Source: Planctomycetota bacterium (GTDB lineage: Bacteria; Planctomycetota; Planctomycetia; Gemmatales; Gemmataceae). Taken from it: a stretch of 64,000 nt of DNA. This document shows, piece after piece, positions 18,645-26,839 of the stretch; the stretch's first letter is position 1, and each line of letters opens with the position of its first letter. The stretch covers positions 62,001-126,000 of the forward strand of contig JAJXWW010000048.1 in the NCBI GenBank assembly GCA_021781415.1, in the 5' to 3' direction. Position numbers and translations under genes: made by a program. Under the pieces are notes generated by a model, which was given only the letters and a program-made list of their open reading frames with translations, was not told the origin of the DNA and searched no databases.

Positions 18645-18691
18645 TGCTCCCCTCTCCTTGTACTCCAAGGAGAGGGTTGGGGGGTGTGGGG
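18645..18691. repeat. Copy 2 of the CCCCTCTCC palindromic dispersed repeat
   Basis: GCTCCCCTCTCCTTGTACTC followed by CAAGGAGAGGGTTGGGGGG and GTGTGGGG. It starts 30 nt after the stop at 18615 and is otherwise the main content of this gap. Confidence 0.75.
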
Positions 18692-18821
18692 AAGATCGCA
18701 ACCCTCCAAGAAATCATAGTGACTTGCGACGCCTCGCTGGCGTCGTCGAATGCAATGGACGTTTGCGGAACCGAGAGAAACTTCAAAGGGCGCGGAGGCT
18801 CCCAGCTCAGGAAGGCTAATC

Positions 18822-21005
18822 ATGTTCCGTTGGCTTTTCGTATCCGTCTTGTTGTCCGCCGCCGGCATCGTCGGGGTGTGGATGCTCGCTCCCCAATTGA
18901 ACTCGGCTCCTCTCGACGCCAAAGCGATCGAACCCGATGAGGGGGACCGCACCGGCAGACCCCAAACCGAACGCGCTCCGAGTGCGACAACGGGCCGAAC
19001 GCGCGGGCCGATCGAAGTCATTCAGTTTCGCAACAACGTCCAGCGAGATCTGACGGAGCCGATTATCATCCCGGAAGGCACGCTCGTGATCGTCGAAAAG
19101 CAAGAACCCGCGGCCGAGAAGGAAGGCGTCCTCAACTTTATCGGCACCGTGGTGGGCGAGGGAGAAATCATCGCGAAGCATAAGAGGTTGCCCAACGCCG
19201 AGATCGGCTTCCTGTCCATCCGCATCGACGAGAAGGAACCCGAACAGGAAGGGGACGTTCGCTTTCACTTCAAAACCGATCCCACGACCTGGTATCGCCG
19301 CATGAGAAGTCGAGAGGAATTGCCCCCCGAAAGGGTCGTCCTTTCCTACGAAACCCTCAAGGTGCGCAAGCTCCAAGTGGGCGACCGCGTTCTCCGGGGC
19401 CAACTCTTGGCTCTGATCAACCCGGCGAAATCGTTCGATGACGTGTCGATCAAAGTGGCCGCGCTCAACAGTAAGGCCGAGGAACGCGCGCTGGCGGAGA
19501 ATGAAAAAAGGCTCTACGACACGCGCTATCGGAACCAACTGGCGATGAACCGCAACCAACAGGGCACGATCCCGTTGGATAGCCTGGAAGAGACTCGTAT
19601 CACGCGCGATAAGTATGCCACGGAAGAAAAGGTCCGGATGCGGGAAATCGAAAAGGCGCAGCGGGAACTCAGCGCGGCCGTTACCGATCTGAAAATGCAC
19701 GAGGTTCGCGCCGCCATCGACGGCGTCGTCAAGGCCATCTATAAGAACCATCAAGGCGATGCCATCAAGGCCAACGAGGCGATCTTACGCATCGAAAACC
19801 CCGCTCGACTGCGGGTGGAAGGCCATTTGGAATTGCAAGAAGCGCTCAAGCTGAAGGAAGGGATGACGGCCTACGTCGAAGCCAGCCGCCCAGAGTCGCC
19901 GAGCCTCATTCTCAGTGGCCATCTCCAACCCGTCACTTGCGTCGCCGTGACAAAGGGAAAAATCACTACCCTCAAGAGCAAGCCGCCCGTCATTGTCTCT
20001 GGAAGCGAGGACGAAACGCTGCGCGGCTGGAATTCGATGAATGGCGACAAGCTCTGGACGATTAATGGATTGCACTCGGCCGTGCGCTCCGTGGCTTGTT
20101 CGCCGCCGGCCTCCCAGGCGAATCTCGTCTGCTTCGGCTGCGCCGACGGTCGCGTTCGCCTCTTCGATTTGAACCAAACCGAGAAGCTACCGCGCGAGAT
20201 GAACGAACGCCATCGCGGGCCGGTTCACTCGATCGCCTTTAGCCCCGATGGCGAAGTGGTTGCCACCGGCGGCGACGACCGCATCGTTCGCTTGTGGAAG
20301 ACCGAGACGGGCGAATTGCTGCACACCTTGGCCAACCACTCCGGACCAGTAACGTCGGTTCAGTTCGCCTCGGCAAAGCGCCTCGTCTCAGCGGCCAAGG
20401 ACAATCGACTGATCGTGTGGGACGTGGAAGCGAATAAGCCGCCGCACGAGATCGGTCCACGCTTCGAAGGACGCGGCGGCGAAGTCCTGTCGCTGGGAGT
20501 CAGCCCCGATGGCAAGACTGTATTGTTCGATCAGGGAAAAGAAATGCGTCTGCTCACCCTGGAGGACCAACAGATCGCGGGTATCCTACAAAATCCCTCC
20601 GACTCGTGGAACTTCTCCACCATGGCGCTGTTCTCTCCCGATGGAAAGACCATTCTCACCAACGGATCGGAGTCCGGTCGGCTGCAACTGTGGCGCACAC
20701 CCGTGACGCAGAAGCGCGGCTCGGAGTTGCGCCAGTTCATCTGGAAGAGTACGGCGACCTGCGGCGCGTTTGCTCCCGAAGACGGTTCGTTCGCGGTAAC
20801 GGGAACCCACGATCGCCAAGTCCTCGTCTGGTCGATGCCCAGCAAGGAAGAGATTGATAGCCGGCTCGAAGCGCAATTGACGTTGGTGGAAAAGTACCTC
20901 GATACTCAGTCGCGCGACGTGCGCGTCTGGGCCGAGTTGGATAGTCCCGAATGGCTCATCCCCGGCATGCGCGCCACCTTGGTGGTGATGCCGTCGAAAA
21001 AGTGA
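18822..21005 (+). CDS. HlyD-like adaptor interrupted by a WD40 beta-propeller
   Basis: About 727 residues. The membrane helix is at residues 4-22 (LFVSVLLSAAGIVGVWML), which fixes the ATG at 18822 (AGGAAGG 6 nt upstream). Residues 90-350 carry the HlyD lipoyl halves and a coiled coil with AAIDGVVKAIYKNHQGDAIK. From about 360 to 671 there are WD40-type repeats (HSIAFSPDGEVVATGGDDRI, VRLWKTETGELLHTLANHSG, LIVWDVEANKP, VLVWSMP). Then the HlyD barrel resumes at the C-terminus (RVWAELDSPEWLIPGMRATL). The propeller is therefore inserted inside the adaptor fold. It is the second gene of the set with 16486 and 21286. Function is unknown; the propeller may bind a partner or cargo (inference). Confidence 0.85.
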   Translation: MFRWLFVSVLLSAAGIVGVWMLAPQLNSAPLDAKAIEPDEGDRTGRPQTERAPSATTGRTRGPIEVIQFRNNVQRDLTEPIIIPEGTLVIVEKQEPAAEKEGVLNFIGTVVGEGEIIAKHKRLPNAEIGFLSIRIDEKEPEQEGDVRFHFKTDPTTWYRRMRSREELPPERVVLSYETLKVRKLQVGDRVLRGQLLALINPAKSFDDVSIKVAALNSKAEERALAENEKRLYDTRYRNQLAMNRNQQGTIPLDSLEETRITRDKYATEEKVRMREIEKAQRELSAAVTDLKMHEVRAAIDGVVKAIYKNHQGDAIKANEAILRIENPARLRVEGHLELQEALKLKEGMTAYVEASRPESPSLILSGHLQPVTCVAVTKGKITTLKSKPPVIVSGSEDETLRGWNSMNGDKLWTINGLHSAVRSVACSPPASQANLVCFGCADGRVRLFDLNQTEKLPREMNERHRGPVHSIAFSPDGEVVATGGDDRIVRLWKTETGELLHTLANHSGPVTSVQFASAKRLVSAAKDNRLIVWDVEANKPPHEIGPRFEGRGGEVLSLGVSPDGKTVLFDQGKEMRLLTLEDQQIAGILQNPSDSWNFSTMALFSPDGKTILTNGSESGRLQLWRTPVTQKRGSELRQFIWKSTATCGAFAPEDGSFAVTGTHDRQVLVWSMPSKEEIDSRLEAQLTLVEKYLDTQSRDVRVWAELDSPEWLIPGMRATLVVMPSKK

Positions 21006-21036
21006 TGGGATGCCATTCGATTTAGCCGTACAGCGC

Positions 21037-21084
21037 TACTCCCCTCTCCCCTGTACTCAGGGGAGAGGGGCCGGGGGTGAGGGG
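21037..21084. repeat. Copy 3 of the CCCCTCTCC palindromic dispersed repeat
   Basis: CTCCCCTCTCCCCTGTACTC, AGGGGAGAGGGG, CCGGGGGTGAGGGG: the clearest copy, with a 10-bp arm. It starts 32 nt after the stop at 21005. Confidence 0.8.
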
Positions 21085-21128
21085 TTTAGCGAATAACGAA
21101 TGGATACGGTACGTCCATCCGTCTCTTA

Positions 21129-21173
21129 CCCCTCACCCACCAACCCTTCCCCTAAATACAGGGGAGAGGGGAG
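21129..21173. repeat. Copy 4 of the palindromic repeat, in inverted orientation
   Basis: CCCCTCACCCACCAACCC, TTCCCCTAAATACAGGGG, AGAGGGGAG. It faces copy 3 across 45 bp, so the two together could form a larger hairpin between the second and third genes of the set. Any read-through frame starting at 21100 is an artefact of this repeat. Confidence 0.75.
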
Positions 21174-21285
21174 AGTTCGAGAGCAGCACTGTAAAGCTAG
21201 GTCGGGGGTTTCCGCCCGCGCAAGGTTCGCGTGCGGACGGAGAACTCCCGGCCTCTCTGCTTGCGTGTTCCGAGGACCGGAGCCG

Positions 21286-23859
21286 ATGAAAACAGATACT
21301 CCCGCTTCCGATCTCGAACGGCGCAAGCAACTGCGCCTGCGCCTGCGCCGCGATCTCGTCATCGAACCGCAGAAATACGAAGGGCGCACCTATCACGTCG
21401 TCAAAGACCCCGTCGGGTTGCGCTACTATCGTCTGAAGGACAACGAGTATTTTCTTCTGCAATATCTCGACGGAAATCATACGCTCGAAGAGGCGCAGAA
21501 AGAATATGAGATTCGCTATCGTCCCGATCGACTGAAACTGGAGGATGTCGAGTCGTTCGGCCAACAACTCATCAACGCCGGCCTGGCTCAAAACGAATCG
21601 CCTCGCGCCGGCAAACAACTGTTCGAGCAGCGTTCCAAGCGGCGGCGGAACGAGTGGATGCAGATCCTCACCAACATCCTCTATATTAAGATTCCCCTTC
21701 TCGATCCCGATGCGCTGCTGAAACACATGCTCCGCTGGGTGGGTTGGATCTTCTCGTTCTGGTTTTTTGCTCTCAGTGTCGGCTTGATGTTGTCGGCAGC
21801 GCTGTTGGTGGCGACCCATTTCGATCTCTTTCGCTCCAAGCTGCCCGAACAGCATATGTTCTTCCGCTTCCAGACCATCGCCTATATGTGGGTGGCGCTG
21901 GGCGCGGTCAAGGTGATCCACGAGTTCGGCCACGGATTGAGTTGCAAGGTATTCGGCGGCGAAGTCCACGAGATGGGCGCACTCTTTTTGTGTCTGTCGC
22001 CGGCATTATACTGTAATGTCTCCGACGCCTGGACTCTGCCGAGCAAATGGCATCGCATCATCATCAGCGCGGCCGGTATCTACGTCGAGTTGGTCATCGC
22101 CGCGCTGGCCACGTTCGTCTGGTGGAACAGCAAGACGCAGCCGTTCGTCAACAATCTAGCGCTCAGCCTGATGGTGGTGTGCAGCGTCAGCACGGTGGTC
22201 TTCAACGCCAATCCTTTGATGCGCTACGACGGCTACTACGTCTTGGCGGATTGGTTGGAGATACCCAATCTGCGCGAACGCTCCAATCGTTTTCTCAAAA
22301 ATCTGGCGTTGGAATTTTGCTTGGGCGTGGAGACGACGCCGGAGCCGTACATGGCCTTGTGGCGGCGCATCCTTTTCGTGGTGTACGCCGTCGGCAGTTA
22401 CATTTATCGCTGGGTCGTTACCTTTGGCATTTTGTGGTTTTTGTACTCGTTTCTGCGTCCGTACAAACTGGAGATCATCAGTCAATTGCTGGCCTTGGGC
22501 GCGGCGGCGTCCATGGCCGGTTGGCCGCTGTTTCGCTTGGGCAAAAGCCTGTACAAGCGTGGGAGACTTCCCGACATGAAACGATGGCGCGTCTCGATCA
22601 GCGCCGCGGCGCTGACGGCGTTGGTGCTGTTCGTCTTTCTCGTTCCCATTCCCGTCAGCCGCATTCGCGGCTCCGCCTTGATTCAGGCGGACCCCTCGGA
22701 CCCTTCGGACACCGGCAGACTCTCGGTTCGCCGCGACGGTATCCTCAAGCATCTGTACGTTCGTCCCGGCAATCGCGTACAAGCCGGACAGCTTATCGCC
22801 GAATTCGAGGATGCCGAATTAGAGGCCGAACTACTCAAAGCCGAGGTCGATTACCGAGAAGCCGTCGCGCGCCTCAAGGTGTACAACAATCGTCTCCAAC
22901 AGATAAACGACGAAAAAGAGAAGACGAATATCGCAAAAGAGATTGTCCGACTAATCACGAAGCGCGACACGGCCGAGGCTCAAACAACCGCTCTGCGAAC
23001 GATCCGCGAACAGGATCTCAAACTGCGCGCGCCGTGTTCGGGCATCGTCGGGAAGGCCCCGTCCGTCGACGAAATCTCCAAGTTGTTCCAACCCGATCCC
23101 CACAGTCCGTTTTGTACCATCAACAATCCCGGGCGCGTGCGCGTGTGCCTGCCGTTGTCCACGCCGGACTTCAATCGTCTCAAGCAAGATCTGGAACAAC
23201 TGACGCCCGCGGCCGTCGCCGCGCGCAACCTGATGAAACGCCGAGTTTCCGTCGCCTACGAGAATACGCGCTTGAGCGACGTGCTGGCAGATCTAAAGAA
23301 ACAGGTCAAGCCCATTCGCTGGAAATTGTCGCAAGGTGCCGGCGCGCTGGACGATCTCACCGTCTCGTATCAGGCCAAAAACCAGCGACTTGGAATGGTA
23401 CTCGACGCGCTGTTCGACAAAATGGGCTTGGGTTTCGTCGTCGTCTCGGACCAAGGCGCGCCGGACGATGGCCACCTGTTGATCCGTGCCGGCACGGAGC
23501 GCGGCGAACCGCGCGAAGGCCGTCCGTTGGCCAATCTCGATATTTCTCTTCGCATTCAAGGCCGCGATCGACAGACCTGGAAGGGTAAGATCCGTCAACT
23601 CCCCGAATCGGAGGCGAAGACCGTTCCGTTGGAGTTGTCCAATCGAGCCAGCGGCCCCGTCGCCGTCAAGGCCGGAACCCAAGGCAATCAACTCGTGCCT
23701 TCCACGCAACAATATCTCGTCTACATCGAGATCGTCGATCCCGACGCCGCGATGCTCTCCGGCACGACGGCTCAGGTGAAGATCTATTGTCAACCGGAAA
23801 CCTGCGCCCATTGGCTCTGGCGCACCCTCAACCAAACCTTCGATCTCGGCTTGATGTAG
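21286..23859 (+). CDS. PqqD-like + site-2 protease (M50) + HlyD + STN-like fusion protein
   Basis: About 857 residues. Residues 20-95 resemble PqqD (YHVVKDPVGLRYYRL, FLLQYLDGNHTLEEA), the peptide-chaperone fold of RiPP pathways. A polytopic M50 region follows: zinc site HEFGH at His212-His216 and the second motif NPLMRYDG with Asp315. After further helices comes a HlyD adaptor (LKHLYVRPGNRVQAGQLIAE, coiled coil, APCSGIVG). An inserted domain at about 651-731 resembles the STN/secretin short domain (VAYENTRLSDVLADL). The barrel closes the protein. The ATG at 21286 has GAGG and GGAG upstream; the longer frame from 21100 reads through a repeat. It is the third gene of the set. Confidence 0.88.
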   Translation: MKTDTPASDLERRKQLRLRLRRDLVIEPQKYEGRTYHVVKDPVGLRYYRLKDNEYFLLQYLDGNHTLEEAQKEYEIRYRPDRLKLEDVESFGQQLINAGLAQNESPRAGKQLFEQRSKRRRNEWMQILTNILYIKIPLLDPDALLKHMLRWVGWIFSFWFFALSVGLMLSAALLVATHFDLFRSKLPEQHMFFRFQTIAYMWVALGAVKVIHEFGHGLSCKVFGGEVHEMGALFLCLSPALYCNVSDAWTLPSKWHRIIISAAGIYVELVIAALATFVWWNSKTQPFVNNLALSLMVVCSVSTVVFNANPLMRYDGYYVLADWLEIPNLRERSNRFLKNLALEFCLGVETTPEPYMALWRRILFVVYAVGSYIYRWVVTFGILWFLYSFLRPYKLEIISQLLALGAAASMAGWPLFRLGKSLYKRGRLPDMKRWRVSISAAALTALVLFVFLVPIPVSRIRGSALIQADPSDPSDTGRLSVRRDGILKHLYVRPGNRVQAGQLIAEFEDAELEAELLKAEVDYREAVARLKVYNNRLQQINDEKEKTNIAKEIVRLITKRDTAEAQTTALRTIREQDLKLRAPCSGIVGKAPSVDEISKLFQPDPHSPFCTINNPGRVRVCLPLSTPDFNRLKQDLEQLTPAAVAARNLMKRRVSVAYENTRLSDVLADLKKQVKPIRWKLSQGAGALDDLTVSYQAKNQRLGMVLDALFDKMGLGFVVVSDQGAPDDGHLLIRAGTERGEPREGRPLANLDISLRIQGRDRQTWKGKIRQLPESEAKTVPLELSNRASGPVAVKAGTQGNQLVPSTQQYLVYIEIVDPDAAMLSGTTAQVKIYCQPETCAHWLWRTLNQTFDLGLM

Positions 23860-23911
23860 ACAATTCGGGAATGGCACTTGCCGAACGACGAAAAAGGTAT
23901 AGGATAACAAT

Positions 23912-23976
23912 GTCCCGTCGAGGGGGAGTTCGGTGACTGGGCGACGCCGAGCGAACCATCGGCGGGACTTTTTTTT
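23912..23976 (+). terminator. Rho-independent-like terminator after the M50 gene
   Basis: GTCCCGTCG at 23912-23920 pairs, allowing one G-T, with CGGCGGGAC at 23960-23968 and is followed directly by eight T residues (23969-23976). It lies 53 nt after the stop at 23859 and closes the three-gene set. The loop is long (39 nt). Confidence 0.6.
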
Positions 23977-24096
23977 CACCTCTTCTCAAAATCAGCCACA
24001 ACTCGACAAAATTTGTCCAACGATTTGCCGCTGGCTTTCCCACTTCCTACGTTGGCCGTAACCCCGTTCGATCCCCCCTTACAGGAAGGACCAGCC

Positions 24097-24960
24097 ATGT
24101 TCCGCCGTCTCGCAAGTGTTGCCGCGCTGCTCGTCTGCGTTCCGTTGCTGTGGAGCGCCGACGATTACAAACTCGGCGACGATTCGCAGGAAAAGCCCGA
24201 CGTTCCGCACGGTAAAGTCACCAAGCACACGTGGACGAGCAAGGTGTTCTCCGGTACGGCGCGCGATTACTGGGTCTACGTCCCTTCGCAATACGACGCG
24301 AAAAAGCCGGCTTGCGTCATGGTCTTTCAGGACGGCCAAGCCTACGTCAATCCCAAGGGACAGTTCCGCGCGCCGATCGTTTTCGACAATCTGATTCACA
24401 AGAAGGAAATGCCCGCGACCATCGGCATCTTTATCAATCCGGGCACTTTTCCGGCGCAAGAGAAGGGGAAGAAGGGCCGGAGCAACCGCAGTTTTGAATA
24501 CGACACGCTGTCCGATCAATACGCCCGGTTTCTGGAAAAGGAAATCCTACCCGAAGTGAGCAAGGAGTACAATCTGCGACAGGATGCCGAAGGGCGAGCG
24601 ATTTGCGGCATCAGTTCCGGCGGCATCTGCGCGTTCACCATCGCCTGGCAAAGGCCCGACCTCTTCGGCAAGGTTCTCAGCCACGTTGGCAGCTTCACGA
24701 ACATTCGCGGGGGCGACGTATACCCCGGCATCATTCGCAAGACCAAGAACAAACCGATCCGCGTCTTTCTGCAAGACGGTTCGGAGGATCTCGACAACGA
24801 ACACGGCAACTGGCCGTTAGCCAATCAGCAGATGGCCGCGGCGCTGAAGTTCAAAGGCTACGATTATCGCTTTGAATACGGTCACGGCAAACACAGCGGC
24901 AACCACGGCGGCGCGATTCTCCCCGAATCGCTACGCTGGTTGTGGCGCGCGGACAAGTAA
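24097..24960 (+). CDS. Secreted esterase of the enterochelin/feruloyl esterase-like family
   Basis: About 287 residues with a signal peptide ([17 protein letters not shown], cleaved near residue 20). Alpha/beta hydrolase features: YWVYVPSQY, the nucleophile elbow GISSGG (serine), an aspartate near QDGSEDLD, and the catalytic His in [11 protein letters not shown]. This fits the Putative_esterase family (PF00756-like). Exported to the periplasm or envelope; the substrate is probably a carbohydrate or siderophore ester, not decidable here. AGGAAGGA lies 7 nt before the ATG at 24097. It is separated from the previous operon by a terminator. Confidence 0.88.
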   Translation: MFRRLASVAALLVCVPLLWSADDYKLGDDSQEKPDVPHGKVTKHTWTSKVFSGTARDYWVYVPSQYDAKKPACVMVFQDGQAYVNPKGQFRAPIVFDNLIHKKEMPATIGIFINPGTFPAQEKGKKGRSNRSFEYDTLSDQYARFLEKEILPEVSKEYNLRQDAEGRAICGISSGGICAFTIAWQRPDLFGKVLSHVGSFTNIRGGDVYPGIIRKTKNKPIRVFLQDGSEDLDNEHGNWPLANQQMAAALKFKGYDYRFEYGHGKHSGNHGGAILPESLRWLWRADK

Positions 24961-24985
24961 AGCGTGTCCTCCTCGTCCTCCTCGT

Positions 24986-25004
24986 TCCCACGCTCTGCGT
25001 GGGA
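24986..25004. repeat. Short hairpin repeat (TCCCACGC type)
   Basis: TCCCACGC, loop TCT, GCGTGGGA: a perfect 8-bp stem, 26 nt after the esterase stop. A related element is at 30909-30931; both are preceded by CCTCGT. Confidence 0.6.
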
Positions 25005-25076
25005 GCGGGCGTCCAGCCGCTCCGCGGCCCGAACCGCGGAGCGGCGAGCATCGTGATACGTTGGTTGTGGGCCGTC

Positions 25077-25178
25077 GATTCGGAAGACGCTTTCCGGCGC
25101 TGTCCACGGCGGCCTTCCGGCGACCGGGCGGGACGCAAGGATGGTTGTTTGAATAAACGGAGACGACGGCGTATTCTC
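25077..25178 (+). repeat. Left copy of a direct repeat flanking the toxin-antitoxin pair
   Basis: Aligns with 26032-26125 over about 100 bp with small indels. Shared blocks include TTTCCGGC, TGTCCACGGCG, CGACCGGGCGG, ACGCAA and TTGTTTGAAT in the same order and orientation. Confidence 0.7.
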
Positions 25179-25282
25179 ATAAGGTGGCAGCGCCACCGCA
25201 GCCATCACTCTCGCGCGTCAACCGTGAAAGCCTGAAATCGGTTTGACTGCGATCGTGTGTCCTCGAACGGAGAATATCTTCC

Positions 25283-25543
25283 ATGGCAACACTTTTACTG
25301 GATAATGTTCCTGACAATCTCCTGAATGCCTTGGAGAAGCTGGCGGCGTTGGAGCATCTTCCCGTGGCTGAGAAGACGGTACAATTGCTCCAGCAGACCG
25401 TCGGGCAGAGTCCGTCAATAGGTCGGGCCGTTTCCGCGGAATCCTGGGAGACGGAGTTGCGTACCTGGGCGGCTAGCCACAAGACTTTGCCTTCCGTAGC
25501 AGACGATGATCGAGAAAGCATCTATGCAGGACGCGGCGAATGA
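25283..25543 (+). CDS. FitA/VapB-like antitoxin (ribbon-helix-helix)
   Basis: About 86 residues. The N-terminus (MATLLLDNVPDNLLNALEKL) has the look of a short strand and helix of FitA-like ribbon-helix-helix antitoxins; the C-terminal part is charged and probably wraps the toxin. Its TGA overlaps the toxin ATG (ATGA), the usual coupled arrangement. It would bind and neutralise VapC and repress its own promoter (family knowledge). Confidence 0.8.
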   Translation: MATLLLDNVPDNLLNALEKLAALEHLPVAEKTVQLLQQTVGQSPSIGRAVSAESWETELRTWAASHKTLPSVADDDRESIYAGRGE

Positions 25544-25992
25544 GTACTCTTCTCGATACCAACATCCTGACTCGGGCAGCCCAGCCGGGCCACTCAATGC
25601 ACCAGGCTGCCCTCAATGCTATGGCCGAACTGCGCCGCTGCGGAGAAACGCTCTGCATTGTGCCGCAGAACCTTTATGAATTCTGGGTGGTCTGTACTCG
25701 TCCGACCGCGCAAAATGGGCTGGGAATGTCGCCTGCCGAGGCGCAAGCGGAACTCGCGCGGCTCAAAACGCTTTTTTCCCTCTTGGACGATACGCCTGCT
25801 ATCTTCCCGCAGTGGGAACAATTGGTGACGCAGTATCAGATCCAGGGAAAGAACGCCCACGACGCCCGCTTGGTTGCAGCCATGATAGTTCACGGACTCA
25901 GTCGGATTCTCACTTTTAACGTGGGCGACTTTCGGCGTTTCCAGGCTCTCATGGTCTTGGACCCGCAACAAGTGGTCGCTGCACCGCCCTAA
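25540..25992 (+). CDS. VapC-like PIN-domain ribonuclease toxin
   Basis: About 150 residues. The PIN-domain acidic residues can be placed: Asp6 (LLDTNIL), Glu47 (NLYEFWVV), Asp108 (NAHDARL) and Asp130 (FNVGDFRRF). VapC toxins cut tRNA or rRNA when not bound by antitoxin. The gene starts inside the end of the antitoxin gene. All catalytic positions look intact, so it is likely functional. Confidence 0.88.
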   Translation: MSTLLDTNILTRAAQPGHSMHQAALNAMAELRRCGETLCIVPQNLYEFWVVCTRPTAQNGLGMSPAEAQAELARLKTLFSLLDDTPAIFPQWEQLVTQYQIQGKNAHDARLVAAMIVHGLSRILTFNVGDFRRFQALMVLDPQQVVAAPP

Positions 25993-26031
25993 TCGGAGGC
26001 TCTCACCCCTTCGACGGGCGGGATTCGGCGG

Positions 26032-26125
26032 AAGATTTCCGGCATTGTCCACGGCGTCGTTTCGACGACCGGGCGGAACGCAACGGTTGTTGTTTGAATG
26101 AGGTGTGACGAAGGCGTATCCTCAG
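26032..26125 (+). repeat. Right copy of the direct repeat flanking the toxin-antitoxin pair
   Basis: See 25077-25178. It lies 40 nt after the toxin stop. Confidence 0.7.
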
Positions 26126-26136
26126 TGCATGGCTTT

Positions 26137-26171
26137 GTAGGGTGGGTCGAGTGGAGCGAGACCCACCCTAC
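26137..26171. terminator. Perfect 12-bp hairpin downstream of the toxin-antitoxin pair
   Basis: GTAGGGTGGGTC (26137-26148), 11-nt loop, GACCCACCCTAC (26160-26171). Probably a dispersed palindrome; it may end the toxin-antitoxin transcript although no T-run follows. Confidence 0.5.
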
Positions 26172-26198
26172 GAACCAAATACGAACGATCCATGAGAA

Positions 26199-26822
26199 AT
26201 GGCAATGGAAATAGAATATACACTGCACCCAGAAGATTTCCGAGCGTTTGAGCGCTATCACCGAAAACTCCGAAGCGCACAAACACAACCCTCGCTGAGC
26301 GCCGCTCTCGGCGTGTTAGCGATTGTAATTCTAGTGGGGTTGGGGTTAATGTTCGCGGCCTTTTTTTTTCACGGCGAAGGTTTCATTGCCTTCTGGATGG
26401 GCTTACTCAGTGGATGGCTTGGGTCAGGATTTATACAATTCTGGTGGCAATTGTGCATGAAGCGGTCGCTCCATAAAGCACAATGCGAAGATCCCCGCAG
26501 TGAATGGGCCATTCGAGACATTCGGGTAATCCTTGCTCCCGATGAAGTTCGTACTATTTCACGGGCGTCCACGTCCATCTATGAGTGGTCGAGGGTCTGG
26601 CATATCGGCGCGACGGGCAAGCATGTCTTCCTGTGCATCACGAGAACCACCGCTACGGTAGTACCCCGCCGTGCCTTCCGCGATCAACAGCACTTCGAGG
26701 AGTTTATCGCCCTCGCTCGCCAGTATCAGCAAGGGATCGACCACCGCGAGCCAAAATCAACCGGCATCATTACAAGCCTGCCACCCGAATCGAACGCCGC
26801 CATCCGTCCCGATGCATATTAA
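26199..26822 (+). CDS. Small membrane protein, YcxB-like
   Basis: About 207 residues. After an N-terminal stretch ([15 protein letters not shown]) come two membrane helices (about 36-58 and 62-85), then a soluble domain with [18 protein letters not shown] and a C-terminal VVPRRAF motif, the pattern of the YcxB-like C-terminal domain. Function is unknown. A run of nine T at 26361-26369 encodes Phe-Phe-Phe and could be a slippage or sequencing weak point, but the frame is intact. The SD is weak. Confidence 0.7.
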   Translation: MAMEIEYTLHPEDFRAFERYHRKLRSAQTQPSLSAALGVLAIVILVGLGLMFAAFFFHGEGFIAFWMGLLSGWLGSGFIQFWWQLCMKRSLHKAQCEDPRSEWAIRDIRVILAPDEVRTISRASTSIYEWSRVWHIGATGKHVFLCITRTTATVVPRRAFRDQQHFEEFIALARQYQQGIDHREPKSTGIITSLPPESNAAIRPDAY

Positions 26823-26839
26823 ACGAGGCCAGATTCAAC

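Larger units (their letters stand above)
24961..25282. other. Gene-free stretch made of dispersed repeats, upstream of the toxin-antitoxin pair
   Basis: No gene is supported. It holds the hairpin at 24986-25004 and the left copy of the roughly 100-bp direct repeat at 25077-25178. The promoter of the toxin-antitoxin pair must lie in the last 100 bp. Confidence 0.6.

Noticed and set aside
21100-21285. N-terminal extension of the M50 protein
   Set aside because: It is encoded by the palindromic repeat and lacks a signal; the ATG at 21286 starts the conserved domain.
26361-26369. Programmed frameshift at a T9 run in the YcxB-like gene
   Set aside because: The frame is open on both sides and the product looks complete without a shift.
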